64,000 nt of DNA, taken from positions 62,001 to 126,000 of the forward strand of contig NZ_CP043626.1 in assembly GCF_008807415.1 (NCBI RefSeq), in the 5' to 3' direction. Position numbers and translations under genes: made by a program. Below the pieces are notes generated by a model. It was not told the DNA's origin and did not search any database. It saw only the letters and a list, made by a program, of their open reading frames with translations. Source of the DNA: Pseudomonas denitrificans (nom. rej.). GTDB taxonomy: Bacteria > Pseudomonadota > Gammaproteobacteria > Pseudomonadales > Pseudomonadaceae. Of the stretch, positions 1 to 8,859 are shown in pieces; the stretch's first letter is position 1, and each line of letters starts with the position of its first letter.

Positions 1-1037
1 ACCTGTTCCTGCCCATGGCCATCTGGCTGATCGGCGCCGCCTACCTGCACTCCGCGTTCCCAGCCGTGCCCCAGGCCCTGTGGGTGCTGGCGTTCATCGG
101 CGTGACCACCGCGATCAACGTGGTCGGCCTGCGCCTGGCGAAGAACATCAACGGCGTACTGATGCTGGTGCAGTTCCTCGTGCTGATCGCCTTCGTCGGC
201 CTGGCCATCCACTACATCACCGGTGATGGCAGTCGTCCGCTGTGGACCCTGGAACCCTTCCTCAAGGAGGGCACCCAGCTGCCGCTGATCATGGGTGGTG
301 CAGCCATCGCCTGCTACTCCTTCCTGGGCTTCGACGCGGTCAGTACCCTGACCGAAGAAACCCACGAGCCGCGCAAGACCATTCCGCGCGCCATCCTGCT
401 GATTACCCTGATCGGTGGCGGCATCTTCATCGCCGCCAGCTACTTCGTACAGCTGGCGCACCCGTCGGTGGAATTCCAGAACGCCGATTCGGCGGCCTAC
501 GAAATTGCCCGCAACATCGGCGGCGACCTGTTCGTCAGCTTCTTCCTGATCGGCCTGATCGTCGGCCAGTTCACCTCCGGCCTGTCGGCCCAGGCCAGCG
601 CCTCGCGCCTGCTGTTCGCCATGGGGCGCGACGGAGTGCTGCCGCGCCCGTTCTTCGGCCGCATCAGCAAGCGCTTCGAAACCCCGGTGAACAGCATCGT
701 ACTGTGCGGCGTGGTGGCCCTGCTGGCGCTGCACATGGACGTCACCACCTCCACCTCGTTCATCAACTTCGGCGCCTTCCTCGCCTTCAGCCTGGTGAAC
801 CTCTCGGTGATCTTCCACTACTACCTGAACGCCGAGCGCCGCGGCCTGCGCGAGCTGGTGCTGTTCCTGCTGTTCCCGCTGATCGGCCTGCTCGCCGACC
901 TGTGGCTGATGGTCAGCCTCGACCACCTGGCCATCTGGCTCGGCGCCACCTGGCTGGTGCTCGGCGTGATCTACCTGGCGGTGATCACCAGCGGCTTCCG
1001 CCAGCAACCGCCGGAGATGCATTTCGAGGAGGCGTGA
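1..1037 (+). CDS. APC-superfamily amino acid/polyamine permease (5' end outside window)
   Basis: Inner-membrane transporter, probably for an amino acid or polyamine. The reading frame is open to the left edge (codons before the ATG at 15 encode LFLP), so only the C-terminal part, about 344 residues, is present. It holds about nine hydrophobic segments, and the signature FDAVSTLTEETHEPRKTIPRA seen at roughly residues 105-125 of the fragment is typical of APC permeases, including PuuP-like putrescine importers. The C-terminus ends in a short acidic tail. The following gene starts 57 bp downstream with its own ribosome binding site. The family is clear; the substrate is not. Confidence 0.85.
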   Translation, partial: LFLPMAIWLIGAAYLHSAFPAVPQALWVLAFIGVTTAINVVGLRLAKNINGVLMLVQFLVLIAFVGLAIHYITGDGSRPLWTLEPFLKEGTQLPLIMGGAAIACYSFLGFDAVSTLTEETHEPRKTIPRAILLITLIGGGIFIAASYFVQLAHPSVEFQNADSAAYEIARNIGGDLFVSFFLIGLIVGQFTSGLSAQASASRLLFAMGRDGVLPRPFFGRISKRFETPVNSIVLCGVVALLALHMDVTTSTSFINFGAFLAFSLVNLSVIFHYYLNAERRGLRELVLFLLFPLIGLLADLWLMVSLDHLAIWLGATWLVLGVIYLAVITSGFRQQPPEMHFEEA

Positions 1038-1094
1038 GACCCGCGCGGGGCTATGCTGGGGACTCCGAGCCGTGATGCCCGAGGAGATCCCGCC

Positions 1095-1739
1095 ATGCCC
1101 CGCCTCACCCTCTATCATTCGCCCCAGACACGCTCCAGCGGCACCCTGGTGCTGCTGGAAGAACTGGGCGCCGAGTACGACCTCGAACTGATCAACATGA
1201 AGGCCGGCGAGCAACGCAAGCCGGAATTCCTCGCGCTCAACCCGTTGGGCAAGGTCCCGGCGATCCGCCTCGGCGAGTCGCTGGTCACCGAGCAAGGCGC
1301 CATCTTCATCTACCTCGCCGACCTGTTCCCCCGGGCGAATCTCGCTCCTGCCCTCGACTACCCCTTGCGCGGCCCCTACCTGCGCTGGCTGGTGTTCTAT
1401 GGCTCCAGCTTCGAACCGGCCATCGTCGACCGTGCCCTGAAGCGCGATGCCGCTCCGCAGGCCATGAGCCCCTACGGCGATTACGACAGCGTCATGCGCG
1501 CCCTCGCCGAACAGTTGGACACCGGCCCCTACCTGCTGGGCAGCCGCATGACCGCTGCCGACGTGCTGTGGGGCGCGGCCCTGCGCTGGACCATCGGCTT
1601 CGGCGTGGTGCCCAAGCTGCCGGTGTTCGAGCGCTATGTGGAGCTGGTGACCTCGCGCCCGGCCTTCAAGCGAGTGTGGGAACGGGATGTGCAGTGGGCG
1701 GAAGAACACACCCGCGTGGCGGAAGCGAAAGCGCCCTGA
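1095..1739 (+). CDS. Glutathione S-transferase family protein
   Basis: Cytosolic GST of 214 residues. The N-terminal thioredoxin-like domain (residues about 1-80) starts with MPRLTLYHSPQTRSSG and contains NPLGKVPAI with the cis-proline and the TEQGAI turn that contacts glutathione. The rest is the helical C-terminal domain. The ATG at 1095 is preferred over an in-frame ATG at 1053 because it follows a GAGGAG ribosome binding site at 1081-1086 and matches the family N-terminus. Neighbours give no substrate; a detoxification or isomerase role is family knowledge only. Confidence 0.9.
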   Translation: MPRLTLYHSPQTRSSGTLVLLEELGAEYDLELINMKAGEQRKPEFLALNPLGKVPAIRLGESLVTEQGAIFIYLADLFPRANLAPALDYPLRGPYLRWLVFYGSSFEPAIVDRALKRDAAPQAMSPYGDYDSVMRALAEQLDTGPYLLGSRMTAADVLWGAALRWTIGFGVVPKLPVFERYVELVTSRPAFKRVWERDVQWAEEHTRVAEAKAP

Positions 1740-1971
1740 TAGCCGGAAACGGACCGTTCCAGAGCCATAGAAGGGTTTCGGGCCGTCGTGGTGGCCCTGA
1801 CGCTTTTTGCGGAATCGGTCTCAGGCAATGTGGGAAAGTTCTTTTTTTCGTGTGGCCATATTTTCCGTAGCAGGGTGCTGGTCAATGATTGCCCCAACGC
1901 CGCGTAACCCCATCACACGGCGTCGCTGGAACCATAAGAACCACAGGTGTTGATCGGTTATGTCCCCCGAT
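1740..1971 (+). other. Intergenic region, possible small transcript
   Basis: There is no convincing ORF between the GST stop and the terminator at 1972. A T-rich patch (1838-1863) is followed by about 110 bases that could fold, ending in a strong terminator. This could be the 3' UTR of the GST gene or a small RNA. I do not recognise a known sRNA family here. Confidence 0.25.
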
Positions 1972-1999
1972 GGCCCATCCGCAAGGATGGGCCTTTTTT
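1972..1999 (+). terminator. Rho-independent terminator
   Basis: A perfect 9-bp stem (GGCCCATCC / GGATGGGCC) with a GCAA tetraloop is followed by six T. It sits 230 bp after the GST stop and just before the convergent TDT transporter gene. Confidence 0.85.
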
Positions 2000-2006
2000 C
2001 TTGGCT

Positions 2007-3005
2007 TCAGCGCCGCGCCAGGTGGCGCAGCAGCCCGAAGAAGGTCGCCACCCAGGCGGCCAGGGCGGCATAGGCAATGACCTGGATGACCGGCAGGAAC
2101 ACCTGCTGATGGACCAGCGGCAGAAAGCTGAACGAGGCGACGCAGAACATGCCCAGCGGGAACACCACCGACCAGTTCTGCAGGTCGTAATGGATGCCGA
2201 CCCCATAGCGCACCCGGTGGGTGACGAAGACCAGTACGAGAAACGGAATCCACCAGCAGGCGAAAGCGCCGACGAAGACCGACAGCCCGAGGATGAAGGG
2301 TGCCAGGGACTGGATCAGGGCACTGTCGGCTCCGGCGGTCAGCAGGCGTGCGCCGGCCAGCGTGGAAATCGCCAGGGCGCCCATGTTGATCCAATAGGAC
2401 GGCGACAGCTCACCGGCTTCCAGGTCGAGGAACAGCCAGCGATAGAGGATCTGCGACATGATCAGCACGTAAAGCATGATGCCGACCATGTAGGCCGCCA
2501 CGCAGACGAAGAGGATCAGCTCCGGATCGGGAAAGCGCGATGCCAGATAGCTGCCGAGCACGCAGACCGAGGCACTGGACACTGTGCACAGCAGCCAGGT
2601 GCCGTTCAGGCCCTGTTCCAGGGTGGGCTTGTGCTGGGTGAGGGTGACTCCAGCGAGCATTGCGTACATGCACAGCAGCCACAGCGGCCCGGCGAACAGC
2701 CACAGGGCATGGGCGATGGCGGGCTGGTTGGCGAGCACGATGAACTGCACGCCCAGCACGTTGGAGCCGGCCACCAGGGTGAGGAAACCCGGGCCGCGCG
2801 CGTGGTGGGTGAGGTCCTGCCACATCAGCCGCGGATAGCGCACCAGCCGGTACAGGCTGCACGACAGGCACAGCGCGTACTGCAGGACGTTGAGCCAGAA
2901 CAGGCCGAGCGCCACCGGCTGCAGGCCGACCAGGTGGCAGGCGAGGGAGACAATGCCGGTTGCCATGACCAGCGCGAAGTAGCTTGGCGGAAAGTCCTTG
3001 AGCAC
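2007..3005 (-). CDS. TDT/SLAC1-family (TehA-like) transporter
   Basis: Integral membrane protein of 332 residues with about ten hydrophobic helices. It begins MLKDFPPSYFALVMATGIVS, the typical start of the tellurite-resistance/dicarboxylate transporter (TDT) family. Members move C4-dicarboxylates, sulfite or other anions, or confer tellurite resistance. The ATG is followed at once by the first membrane segment, and AGGAG lies upstream on the minus strand. It is convergent with the GST unit, with a terminator between them. The substrate cannot be read from sequence. Confidence 0.85.
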   Translation of the reverse strand: MLKDFPPSYFALVMATGIVSLACHLVGLQPVALGLFWLNVLQYALCLSCSLYRLVRYPRLMWQDLTHHARGPGFLTLVAGSNVLGVQFIVLANQPAIAHALWLFAGPLWLLCMYAMLAGVTLTQHKPTLEQGLNGTWLLCTVSSASVCVLGSYLASRFPDPELILFVCVAAYMVGIMLYVLIMSQILYRWLFLDLEAGELSPSYWINMGALAISTLAGARLLTAGADSALIQSLAPFILGLSVFVGAFACWWIPFLVLVFVTHRVRYGVGIHYDLQNWSVVFPLGMFCVASFSFLPLVHQQVFLPVIQVIAYAALAAWVATFFGLLRHLARR

Positions 3006-3121
3006 TGGACATTCTCCTGGGAGGAATCCTTCCCTATACCGCGATGCTCTCGCGGCGTTCCAGTTCTGGAATCCTGGCCCCGGGCGGGATTGGCGCTCTG
3101 CGACGGACGCCCGGTGTCAGG

Positions 3122-4042
3122 TCAATTCTTCGCCGCGCTGACGCCTTCAAGGGTGGCGAACGAAGTGTCCTTCGCAGTCAGCAGGAAATCGCGCATGAAC
3201 GGCGCATCCAGCATGTCGGCGCGAATGGCGGCGAACAGGGTGCAGTACAGGCCTTTTTCCCCCAGGCGCTTGGCGGTCACGTAGCCTCGCGAGCTGTACT
3301 CGTGCAGCGCCCAGTTGGGCAGGCTGCAGACGCCGCGTCCGGACGCCACCAACTGCATCATCATCACCGTCAGCTCCGAGGTACGCACCTGCGCCGGTTC
3401 GACGTCGGCGGGTTCGAGGAAGCGGGTGAAGATGTCCAGTCGATCGCGCTCGATGGGGTAGGTGATCAGCGTCAGGTTGGCCAGGTCTTCCGGGACGATG
3501 AACGACTTGCCGGCCAGCGCATGGTGGTTGTCCACCGCCAGCAGAGCCTCGTAGGTGAACAGCGGCACGTAGGTGATGCCGGCGATGTCCACCGGGTCGG
3601 AAGTCACCACCAGGTCCAGGTCGCCGCGGGCCAGCGCCGGCAGCGGGGCGAAGGAGAAGCCGGAGGCGAGGTCCAGCTCCACTTCCGGCCAGGCGTCACG
3701 GAACTGGTCGATGGTCGGCATCAGCCACTGGAAGCAGCTGTGGCACTCGATGGCCATGTGCAGGCGGCCGGCGGTACCACCGGCCAGGCGCGCGAGATCG
3801 CGCTCGGCGCCGCGCAGTTGCGGCAGCACGGCGTCGGCCAGCTGCAGCAGGCGCAGGCCGGCGCTGGTGAAACGCACCGGCTTGGTCTTGCGGATGAACA
3901 GGGACAGGCCGAGGCGCTCCTCCAGTTCCTTGAACTGGTGGGACAGGGCGGACTGCGTCAGGTGCAGACGCTCGGCGGCCTCCACCAGGCTGTCGGCTTC
4001 GCGCAGGGCATGCAGGGTTTTCAGGTGACGGAGTTCAAGCAT
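3122..4042 (-). CDS. metR: LysR-family regulator, MetR-like
   Basis: LysR-type transcription factor of 306 residues. The winged helix-turn-helix lies at about residues 1-60 (MLELRHLKTLHALREADSLV, then LTQSALSHQFKELEERLG) and the effector domain at about 90-300. The whole protein resembles MetR, which activates methionine and folate-linked genes with homocysteine as co-effector in enterobacteria. The ATG at 4042 fits the family start; an in-frame start at 4138 would add 32 unrelated residues. No metE or metH lies next to it, so targets are elsewhere. The symbol rests on overall similarity. Confidence 0.8.
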   Translation of the reverse strand: MLELRHLKTLHALREADSLVEAAERLHLTQSALSHQFKELEERLGLSLFIRKTKPVRFTSAGLRLLQLADAVLPQLRGAERDLARLAGGTAGRLHMAIECHSCFQWLMPTIDQFRDAWPEVELDLASGFSFAPLPALARGDLDLVVTSDPVDIAGITYVPLFTYEALLAVDNHHALAGKSFIVPEDLANLTLITYPIERDRLDIFTRFLEPADVEPAQVRTSELTVMMMQLVASGRGVCSLPNWALHEYSSRGYVTAKRLGEKGLYCTLFAAIRADMLDAPFMRDFLLTAKDTSFATLEGVSAAKN

Positions 4043-4093
4043 GGCGCGGCCTCGCCTCACTATGAGGAAATCTTGATGAAACGGCAGATCAAT

Positions 4094-4106
4094 TGAACTG
4101 CTCTCA
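4094..4106 (-). promoter_or_regulatory. Candidate MetR-type site upstream of metR
   Basis: TGAACTGCTCTCA fits the MetR consensus TGAA-N5-TTCA with one mismatch, 52 bp upstream of the metR start, where an autoregulatory site would be expected. It is a single weak motif match. Confidence 0.3.
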
Positions 4107-4183
4107 TGATAAGCCGGTGACTGGCACTTCACCAGCACGCTTTCGCCAGCCCGCCTTACCGGGCTGGAGCCGCCGGCCGGGGG

Positions 4184-4627
4184 TCACCAGCTCAGGTAGA
4201 ACATGCCCTTGGCCAGCAGCACGATCAGCACCACGTGGGCGAACACGCTGTAGTGGATGCGCCGGGAGCGCTGGCCGGTCATGCGCCCGACTCGGAAGGA
4301 ATACATGGCGAAGAGGAAATGGCCCAGGACGCTGGTGGCCAACAGCAGCTTGAGGCTGAGCAGCGTAGCGAAGGGCGATGCCAGCGGGGCGGCCAGCAGC
4401 GGTGCGTAACGCAGGTGCAGCATGCCCAGACCGCTGCCGAACAGGGTCAGGATCACCCAGGGCATCACCCGGCGCAGGCGACGGCCCAGCGCACCCTCGA
4501 CCATTTTCATCGCCCGTGCCGGGACATGGCGGTGGATGCTTTCCAGGATCAGCACTTCGAAGAACACCGTGCCGACGAACATGATCGCGGCGAACAGGTG
4601 CAGCACCAGCAGGATGGGATAGGCCAT
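4184..4627 (-). CDS. CopD-family integral membrane protein
   Basis: Small inner-membrane protein of 147 residues with four predicted helices. The first (LLVLHLFAAIMFVGTVFFEV) carries the His plus FVG pattern of CopD-like domains. CopD proteins are linked to copper uptake or handling, but stand-alone CopD-like proteins are mostly untested. It lies upstream of metR on the same strand with a 141-bp gap. A second protein of the same general type is at 58092-58553. Confidence 0.65.
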   Translation of the reverse strand: MAYPILLVLHLFAAIMFVGTVFFEVLILESIHRHVPARAMKMVEGALGRRLRRVMPWVILTLFGSGLGMLHLRYAPLLAAPLASPFATLLSLKLLLATSVLGHFLFAMYSFRVGRMTGQRSRRIHYSVFAHVVLIVLLAKGMFYLSW

Positions 4628-4821
4628 GAGGAAACTTCCGAGCGGGGGTTTCCTATCTTCGCCAGTGCGAGGGGCGACCTCCCTTGATCCGGATCATGGG
4701 AAGGGCCGTCGGTGACCGCTCAGCGCCTTTCATCAAACTGTCACGGACCTGTGGCAGAGCGAGCGACGGAAATTCATCAGAATCGCGCTCAACTGGGGTT
4801 TTGCGTTCCGGATTTTCATTC

Positions 4822-5832
4822 ATGCGAGCTTTCCTGCTGGCAGTCGCACTTTGCTGCGGCCTGTCCTCTCTTTCTTTTGCCGATCGGGCGGTTGCCGCCG
4901 ATCGTTGCGATGCGCGGGTGCCGACCGAACTGGTCGACCTGGGTGACGTGCGTCTGGCCTACCAGAGCATCGGTCGTCCGCAGGACCCGACGCTGCTGCT
5001 GGTCATGGGCCTGGGTGGCCAGTTGATCCACTGGCCGGACGAAGTGGTCGAGGCGCTCTGCCAGCAGGGCTTTCGGGTGATCCGCTACGACAACCGCGAT
5101 GTCGGCCTGTCTTCCTGGCGCGTTCCTACGCCCAGCGGCAACCTGACCTACGAAGTCATTCGCTATCGCCTCGGTCTGCCTGTGAGCGCGCCCTACAGCC
5201 TGACCGACATGGCCGGCGACGCGCTGCACCTGTTGGATGCGCTGCATGTCGAGCGTGCCCATGTGCTGGGCGCGAGCATGGGCGGGATGATCGCCCAGCA
5301 CTTGGCCGATATGGCGCCCGACCGGGTGATCAGCCTGACACTGGTGATGACCAGTTCCGGTGCAGAAGGCCTGCCGGCGCCCAGCGAGTCATTGCTGCGC
5401 CTGCTCGCCCGGCGTGAAGCGGCCAGCCGCGAACAGGCCATCGAGCAGCAGGCTGATCTGCTGGCAGCCCTCGGCAGCCCGGAAGTGCGCGACGATCGCC
5501 AGCAGTTGCTGCAGCAGGCGGCGCGTTCCTACGATCGAGCGTTCAATCCTGAAGGCGTGCAACGGCAGATGCTGGCGATCCTCGCCGAGCCGAGCCGGGT
5601 GGAACTGCTCAACCGCCTGAACGTACCGACCCTGGTGGTCCACGGCACCGCCGACCCGCTACTGCCCGTGATGCACGGCGTACATGTGGCGGCGCACATC
5701 CGCGGTTCGGTACTCAAGCTGATCCCCGGCATGGCGCACCGCTTCCAGGAAGACTTCAAGGAGCCGCTGCTGGGCGCGGTGCTGCCTTACCTGCGCGAAC
5801 ATCAGGGCGGCGGGCACGTCGCACAACTCTGA
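4822..5832 (+). CDS. Secreted alpha/beta-fold hydrolase
   Basis: Predicted esterase or lactonase of 336 residues with an N-terminal signal peptide (MRAFLLAVALCCGLSSLSFA, cleavage near AVAA). The alpha/beta-hydrolase nucleophile elbow GASMGG places Ser152. Asp278 (HGTADPLLP) and His306 (GMAHRF) complete the triad. YDNRDVGLS near residue 90 is a common motif of this family. The ATG at 4822 is chosen because the signal peptide starts there; a frame-open start at 4684 adds an unlikely 46 residues. It is monocistronic and convergent with the next gene. The substrate is unknown. Confidence 0.85.
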   Translation: MRAFLLAVALCCGLSSLSFADRAVAADRCDARVPTELVDLGDVRLAYQSIGRPQDPTLLLVMGLGGQLIHWPDEVVEALCQQGFRVIRYDNRDVGLSSWRVPTPSGNLTYEVIRYRLGLPVSAPYSLTDMAGDALHLLDALHVERAHVLGASMGGMIAQHLADMAPDRVISLTLVMTSSGAEGLPAPSESLLRLLARREAASREQAIEQQADLLAALGSPEVRDDRQQLLQQAARSYDRAFNPEGVQRQMLAILAEPSRVELLNRLNVPTLVVHGTADPLLPVMHGVHVAAHIRGSVLKLIPGMAHRFQEDFKEPLLGAVLPYLREHQGGGHVAQL

Positions 5833-5841
5833 TCGCCTGCC

Positions 5842-6405
5842 TCAGGGTTCGCTGAACGGCAGTGGCGCCTCGGTTTCGCGCCGCACCGAGAACGCGTTGA
5901 GCGTCATGGCCACCAGCGCGTAGTAGCCGAAGATTCCCACCAGCTCCACCAGCCCGGCCTCACCGAAGCTGGCCGTGGCTTCTTCGTACAACGCCTGGTC
6001 GATGCGTCGGGTTTCGTACAGCGAGCGGCCCAGGCGATGGATCAGGCGTTCGTCTTCGCGCTGGAAGTCCGGTGTCCGATTCTGCCGCAAGGCCTCGATC
6101 ACTTCGTCGCTGAGGCCGGCCTGGCGCGCGATGGGTTCGTGGATCTGCCATTCCGCCTGGGATTGCCACCAGGCGGCGGTGACCAGGATCGCCAGTTCGC
6201 TCAGCCGCAGTTCCAGGCGTGTGCCATAGCGGCAGAAGGCGCCGAGCTTCTGGGCGTTGTCCGCCAGTCCGGGACTGTGCACCCAGGCCAGGAACGGGCC
6301 GTCCAGATTGCCGCGCGGACCGCTGAGGATCTCCTGCAATACGCGGCGCTGTTCGTCGTCCATGTTGGCGTCGGACAGCGGGGTCAGGCGTGAGTCGATT
6401 TTCAT
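5842..6405 (-). CDS. Carboxymuconolactone decarboxylase-family protein
   Basis: A protein of 187 residues with the AhpD-like all-helical fold. The core region (about residues 65-120: ELRLSELAILVTAAWWQSQAE followed by IHEPIARQAGLS) matches the CMD domain. It lacks the CxxC pair of AhpD, so a peroxidase role is unlikely; a decarboxylase, hydrolase or ring-modifying role is possible. It starts 10 bp after the stop of the aminotransferase on the same strand, so the two are probably cotranscribed and may act in one pathway. Confidence 0.8.
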   Translation of the reverse strand: MKIDSRLTPLSDANMDDEQRRVLQEILSGPRGNLDGPFLAWVHSPGLADNAQKLGAFCRYGTRLELRLSELAILVTAAWWQSQAEWQIHEPIARQAGLSDEVIEALRQNRTPDFQREDERLIHRLGRSLYETRRIDQALYEEATASFGEAGLVELVGIFGYYALVAMTLNAFSVRRETEAPLPFSEP

Positions 6406-6415
6406 GCGAGGTCCT

Positions 6416-7744
6416 TCAGAGGCTGCCGATGGCTTTGACGATGGCGCGCTGCAGCTTTTCAGTCAGTTCATCCAGCTGCGCTTCTTCGAGGATGAAGGGC
6501 GGGGCCAGCAGGATGTGGTCGCCGCGGCGGCCATCCAGCGTGCCGCCCATGGGGTAGCACATCAGGCCTTCCTGCATGGCGGCCTTCTTGATCCGTGCGT
6601 GCAGTTTCGCTTCGGCGGGGAAGGGCGTCTTGCCGGCGCGGTCGGCCACCAGTTCCACTCCCTGGAACAGCCCGCGACCGCGAATGTCACCGACATTGGG
6701 ATGCTCGCCAAGGGCGCTGCGCAGGCGTTGCTGCAGCTGTTCGCCCAGCTCCCGCACGCGTGGCAGCAGGTTGCGCTGTTCGATGGTCTTCTGCACGGCC
6801 AGGGCAGCGGCGCAGGCGGTGGCATGGCCGATATAGGTGTGGCCGTGCTGGAAGAAGCCCGAGCCGTTGGCGATAGCGTCGTGGATGCGCTGGCTGACCA
6901 GGGTGGCGCCAATGGGCTGGTAGCCGGCGCCCAGGCCCTTGGCGATGGTAATCAGGTCAGCGCTGATGCCTTCCTGTTCGGCGGCGAACAGGCTGCCGGT
7001 ACGGCCCATGCCGCACATCACTTCGTCGAGGATCAGCAGCACGCCATAGCGGTCGCAGATTTCCCGCACCCGCCTGAAGTAGCCCGGCACGGCGGTCACT
7101 GCGCCCAGCGTGGCGCCCACCACCGGCTCGGCGACGAAGGCCATGACCTTGTCCGGGCCGAGGTTGAGGATTTCCGTTTCCAGTTCCCGTGCCAGGCGTT
7201 CGCCGTAGGCTTCCGGCGTTTCGCCTTCGGCCTGGTCGCGATAGGCGTAGCAGGGGCTGACGTGGCTGACATCGATCAGCAGCGGCTGGAACTGCTGGCG
7301 TCGCCAGGCGTTGCCGCCGGCGGCCAGGGCGCCGAGGGTGTTGCCGTGGTAGCTCTGGCGGCGGGCGATCAGGTGCGTGCGCTGTGGCTGGCCGATCTCC
7401 ACGAAGTACTGGCGGGCCAGCTTGAGCGCCGCCTCTACCGCTTCCGAACCGCCGGAAACGAAGTACACCGAGCGCATCCCGGCCGGGGCGCGGGCGATCA
7501 GGAAGTCGGCCAGTTCTTCCATTGGCTCGCTGGTGAAGAAGGAGGTATGGGCGTAGGCCAGGGTGCCGATCTGCCGGCGTACCGCTTCGATCACTTCGGC
7601 GTCGCTGTGCCCCAGGCAGGACACCGCAGCTCCGCCGCTGGCGTCGAGGTAGCGACGGCCCTCGCTGTCGATCAGGTAGGCGCCGTCGCCGCGAACGGCC
7701 GTGGGGTAGGACTGGATGAGGCTGCGGTGCAGGACGTGGCTCAT
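6416..7744 (-). CDS. Class-III PLP-dependent aminotransferase
   Basis: Aminotransferase of 442 residues (omega-amino-acid/4-aminobutyrate type). It has GGSEA (residues 98-102) for cofactor phosphate, SYHG (131-134), the Asp240 that pairs with the pyridine nitrogen (ILDEV), and the Schiff-base Lys269 in IAKGLGAGYQPIGA. The start at 7744 has an AGGAGGT ribosome binding site; an in-frame GTG 24 bp upstream is less likely. It is divergent from an amino-acid ABC transporter operon, so it probably deaminates the imported compound or a product of it. The donor and acceptor are not readable from sequence. Confidence 0.88.
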   Translation of the reverse strand: MSHVLHRSLIQSYPTAVRGDGAYLIDSEGRRYLDASGGAAVSCLGHSDAEVIEAVRRQIGTLAYAHTSFFTSEPMEELADFLIARAPAGMRSVYFVSGGSEAVEAALKLARQYFVEIGQPQRTHLIARRQSYHGNTLGALAAGGNAWRRQQFQPLLIDVSHVSPCYAYRDQAEGETPEAYGERLARELETEILNLGPDKVMAFVAEPVVGATLGAVTAVPGYFRRVREICDRYGVLLILDEVMCGMGRTGSLFAAEQEGISADLITIAKGLGAGYQPIGATLVSQRIHDAIANGSGFFQHGHTYIGHATACAAALAVQKTIEQRNLLPRVRELGEQLQQRLRSALGEHPNVGDIRGRGLFQGVELVADRAGKTPFPAEAKLHARIKKAAMQEGLMCYPMGGTLDGRRGDHILLAPPFILEEAQLDELTEKLQRAIVKAIGSL

Positions 7745-8099
7745 GGTGACCTCCTGGGGTTTGCGCAAATATTAAATGCATTTTTGTTCTTGGCAAATTT
7801 TTCTTGCGAAGAATGGCGCTGCTCTGCATTTTGCTAATGCGCGTCCTGCGGTGCTTTTCTTCGATTTTCCGGGTGCGTCAGACGAGGCGCGGGGTGTTTT
7901 GGGCTGGGAAAAATACTTGCAAATAAATTTATTGCATGTTTATTTTGCACAAAAGCACGCAAGTGCATGCAGCCCCTGACGGGGGTTAGCCGCTCAAAAC
8001 AATAAAGTCCGGGCCCAGGCCCGTTGCATCGAACTGCCGCTAATGCGCGCCAGCCCCAGGGCATGGCGCATCCCGCCGTCCCGCAAGAGGAAGTCCTGC
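7745..8099. promoter_or_regulatory. Divergent A/T-rich control region with inverted repeats
   Basis: This 355-bp gap between divergent genes has no credible ORF and is much richer in A/T than its surroundings. It carries several inverted repeats ending in TTGC/GCAA: around 7761-7780, GCAAATTTTTCTTGC at 7793-7807, and TTGCAAATAAATTTATTGCA at 7917-7936. The last is close to a perfect palindrome and resembles the layout of operators bound by RpiR-family proteins such as HexR. The RpiR gene at 11300-12202 is the natural candidate regulator. The repeats are visible; binding is inferred. Confidence 0.55.
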
Positions 8100-8843
8100 A
8101 TGAAAAAGCTGCTGCAAGCCTCGTTCGCCGCTCTCTCCCTGTTCGCCGCCAGCCAGTCGATGGCTGCCGACAAGGAGCTGCTGATCGCCACCGATACCGC
8201 CTTCGTTCCCTTCGAGTTCAAACAGGGCGACAAGTACGTCGGCTTCGACATCGATCTCTGGGCAGCCATCGCCAAGGAGATGGGCGTGAGCTACCAGCTC
8301 AAGCCGATGGACTTCAACGGCATCATCCCCGCGCTGCAGACCCGCAACGTCGACGCGGCCCTGGCCGGCATCACCATCAAGGAAGACCGCAAGCAGGTCA
8401 TCGACTTCTCCGACGGCTACTACGACAGCGGCTTCCTGCTGATGGTCAAGGCCGATAACGACAGCATCAAGAGCTCTGCCGACATTGCCGGCAAGAGCCT
8501 GGCGGTGAAGAGCGGCACCTCCTCGGCGGACTACGCCAAGGCCAATCTGAAGGCCGGCGACCTGCGCCAGTTCCCCAACGTCGACAACGCCTACCTGGAG
8601 CTGCGCACCGGCCGCGTCGATGCCGCGATGCACGACACTCCCAACGTCCTCTACTACATCAAGACCGCCGGCGACGGGCAGGTGAAGGCCGTGGGCGAGC
8701 AGATGATGGCGCAGCAGTACGGCATCGGTTTCCCCAAGGGCAGCGAGCTGCGCGAGCCGGTGAACGCGGCGCTGAAGAAGCTGCGTGAGGACGGCACCTA
8801 TGCGCAGATCTACCGCAAGTGGTTCGGCACCGACCCGAAATAA
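8100..8843 (+). CDS. Amino-acid ABC transporter substrate-binding protein (GlnH-like)
   Basis: Periplasmic binding protein of 247 residues for a polar amino acid or related compound. A signal peptide ([20 protein letters not shown], cleavage after SMA) is followed by the SBP family-3 domain; [11 protein letters not shown] and [14 protein letters not shown] are hallmark segments. The start at 8100 gives a proper signal peptide and has an AGAGGAAG ribosome binding site; an upstream ATG at 8043 does not. It is the first gene of an operon with permease, ATPase, C45 amidase and RpiR regulator. It is labelled GlnH-like by similarity, but glutamine is not shown. Confidence 0.88.
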   Translation: MKKLLQASFAALSLFAASQSMAADKELLIATDTAFVPFEFKQGDKYVGFDIDLWAAIAKEMGVSYQLKPMDFNGIIPALQTRNVDAALAGITIKEDRKQVIDFSDGYYDSGFLLMVKADNDSIKSSADIAGKSLAVKSGTSSADYAKANLKAGDLRQFPNVDNAYLELRTGRVDAAMHDTPNVLYYIKTAGDGQVKAVGEQMMAQQYGIGFPKGSELREPVNAALKKLREDGTYAQIYRKWFGTDPK

Positions 8844-8859
8844 GACGAGGTAGGCATCC

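Noticed and set aside
4146..4167. Terminator between the CopD-like gene and metR
   Set aside because: CCAGCCCG/CGGGCTGG forms a stem, but no T run follows on the minus strand, so it was not listed as a terminator.
5842..6405. AhpD alkyl hydroperoxidase assignment
   Set aside because: The fold matches, but the CxxC redox pair needed for AhpD activity is absent.
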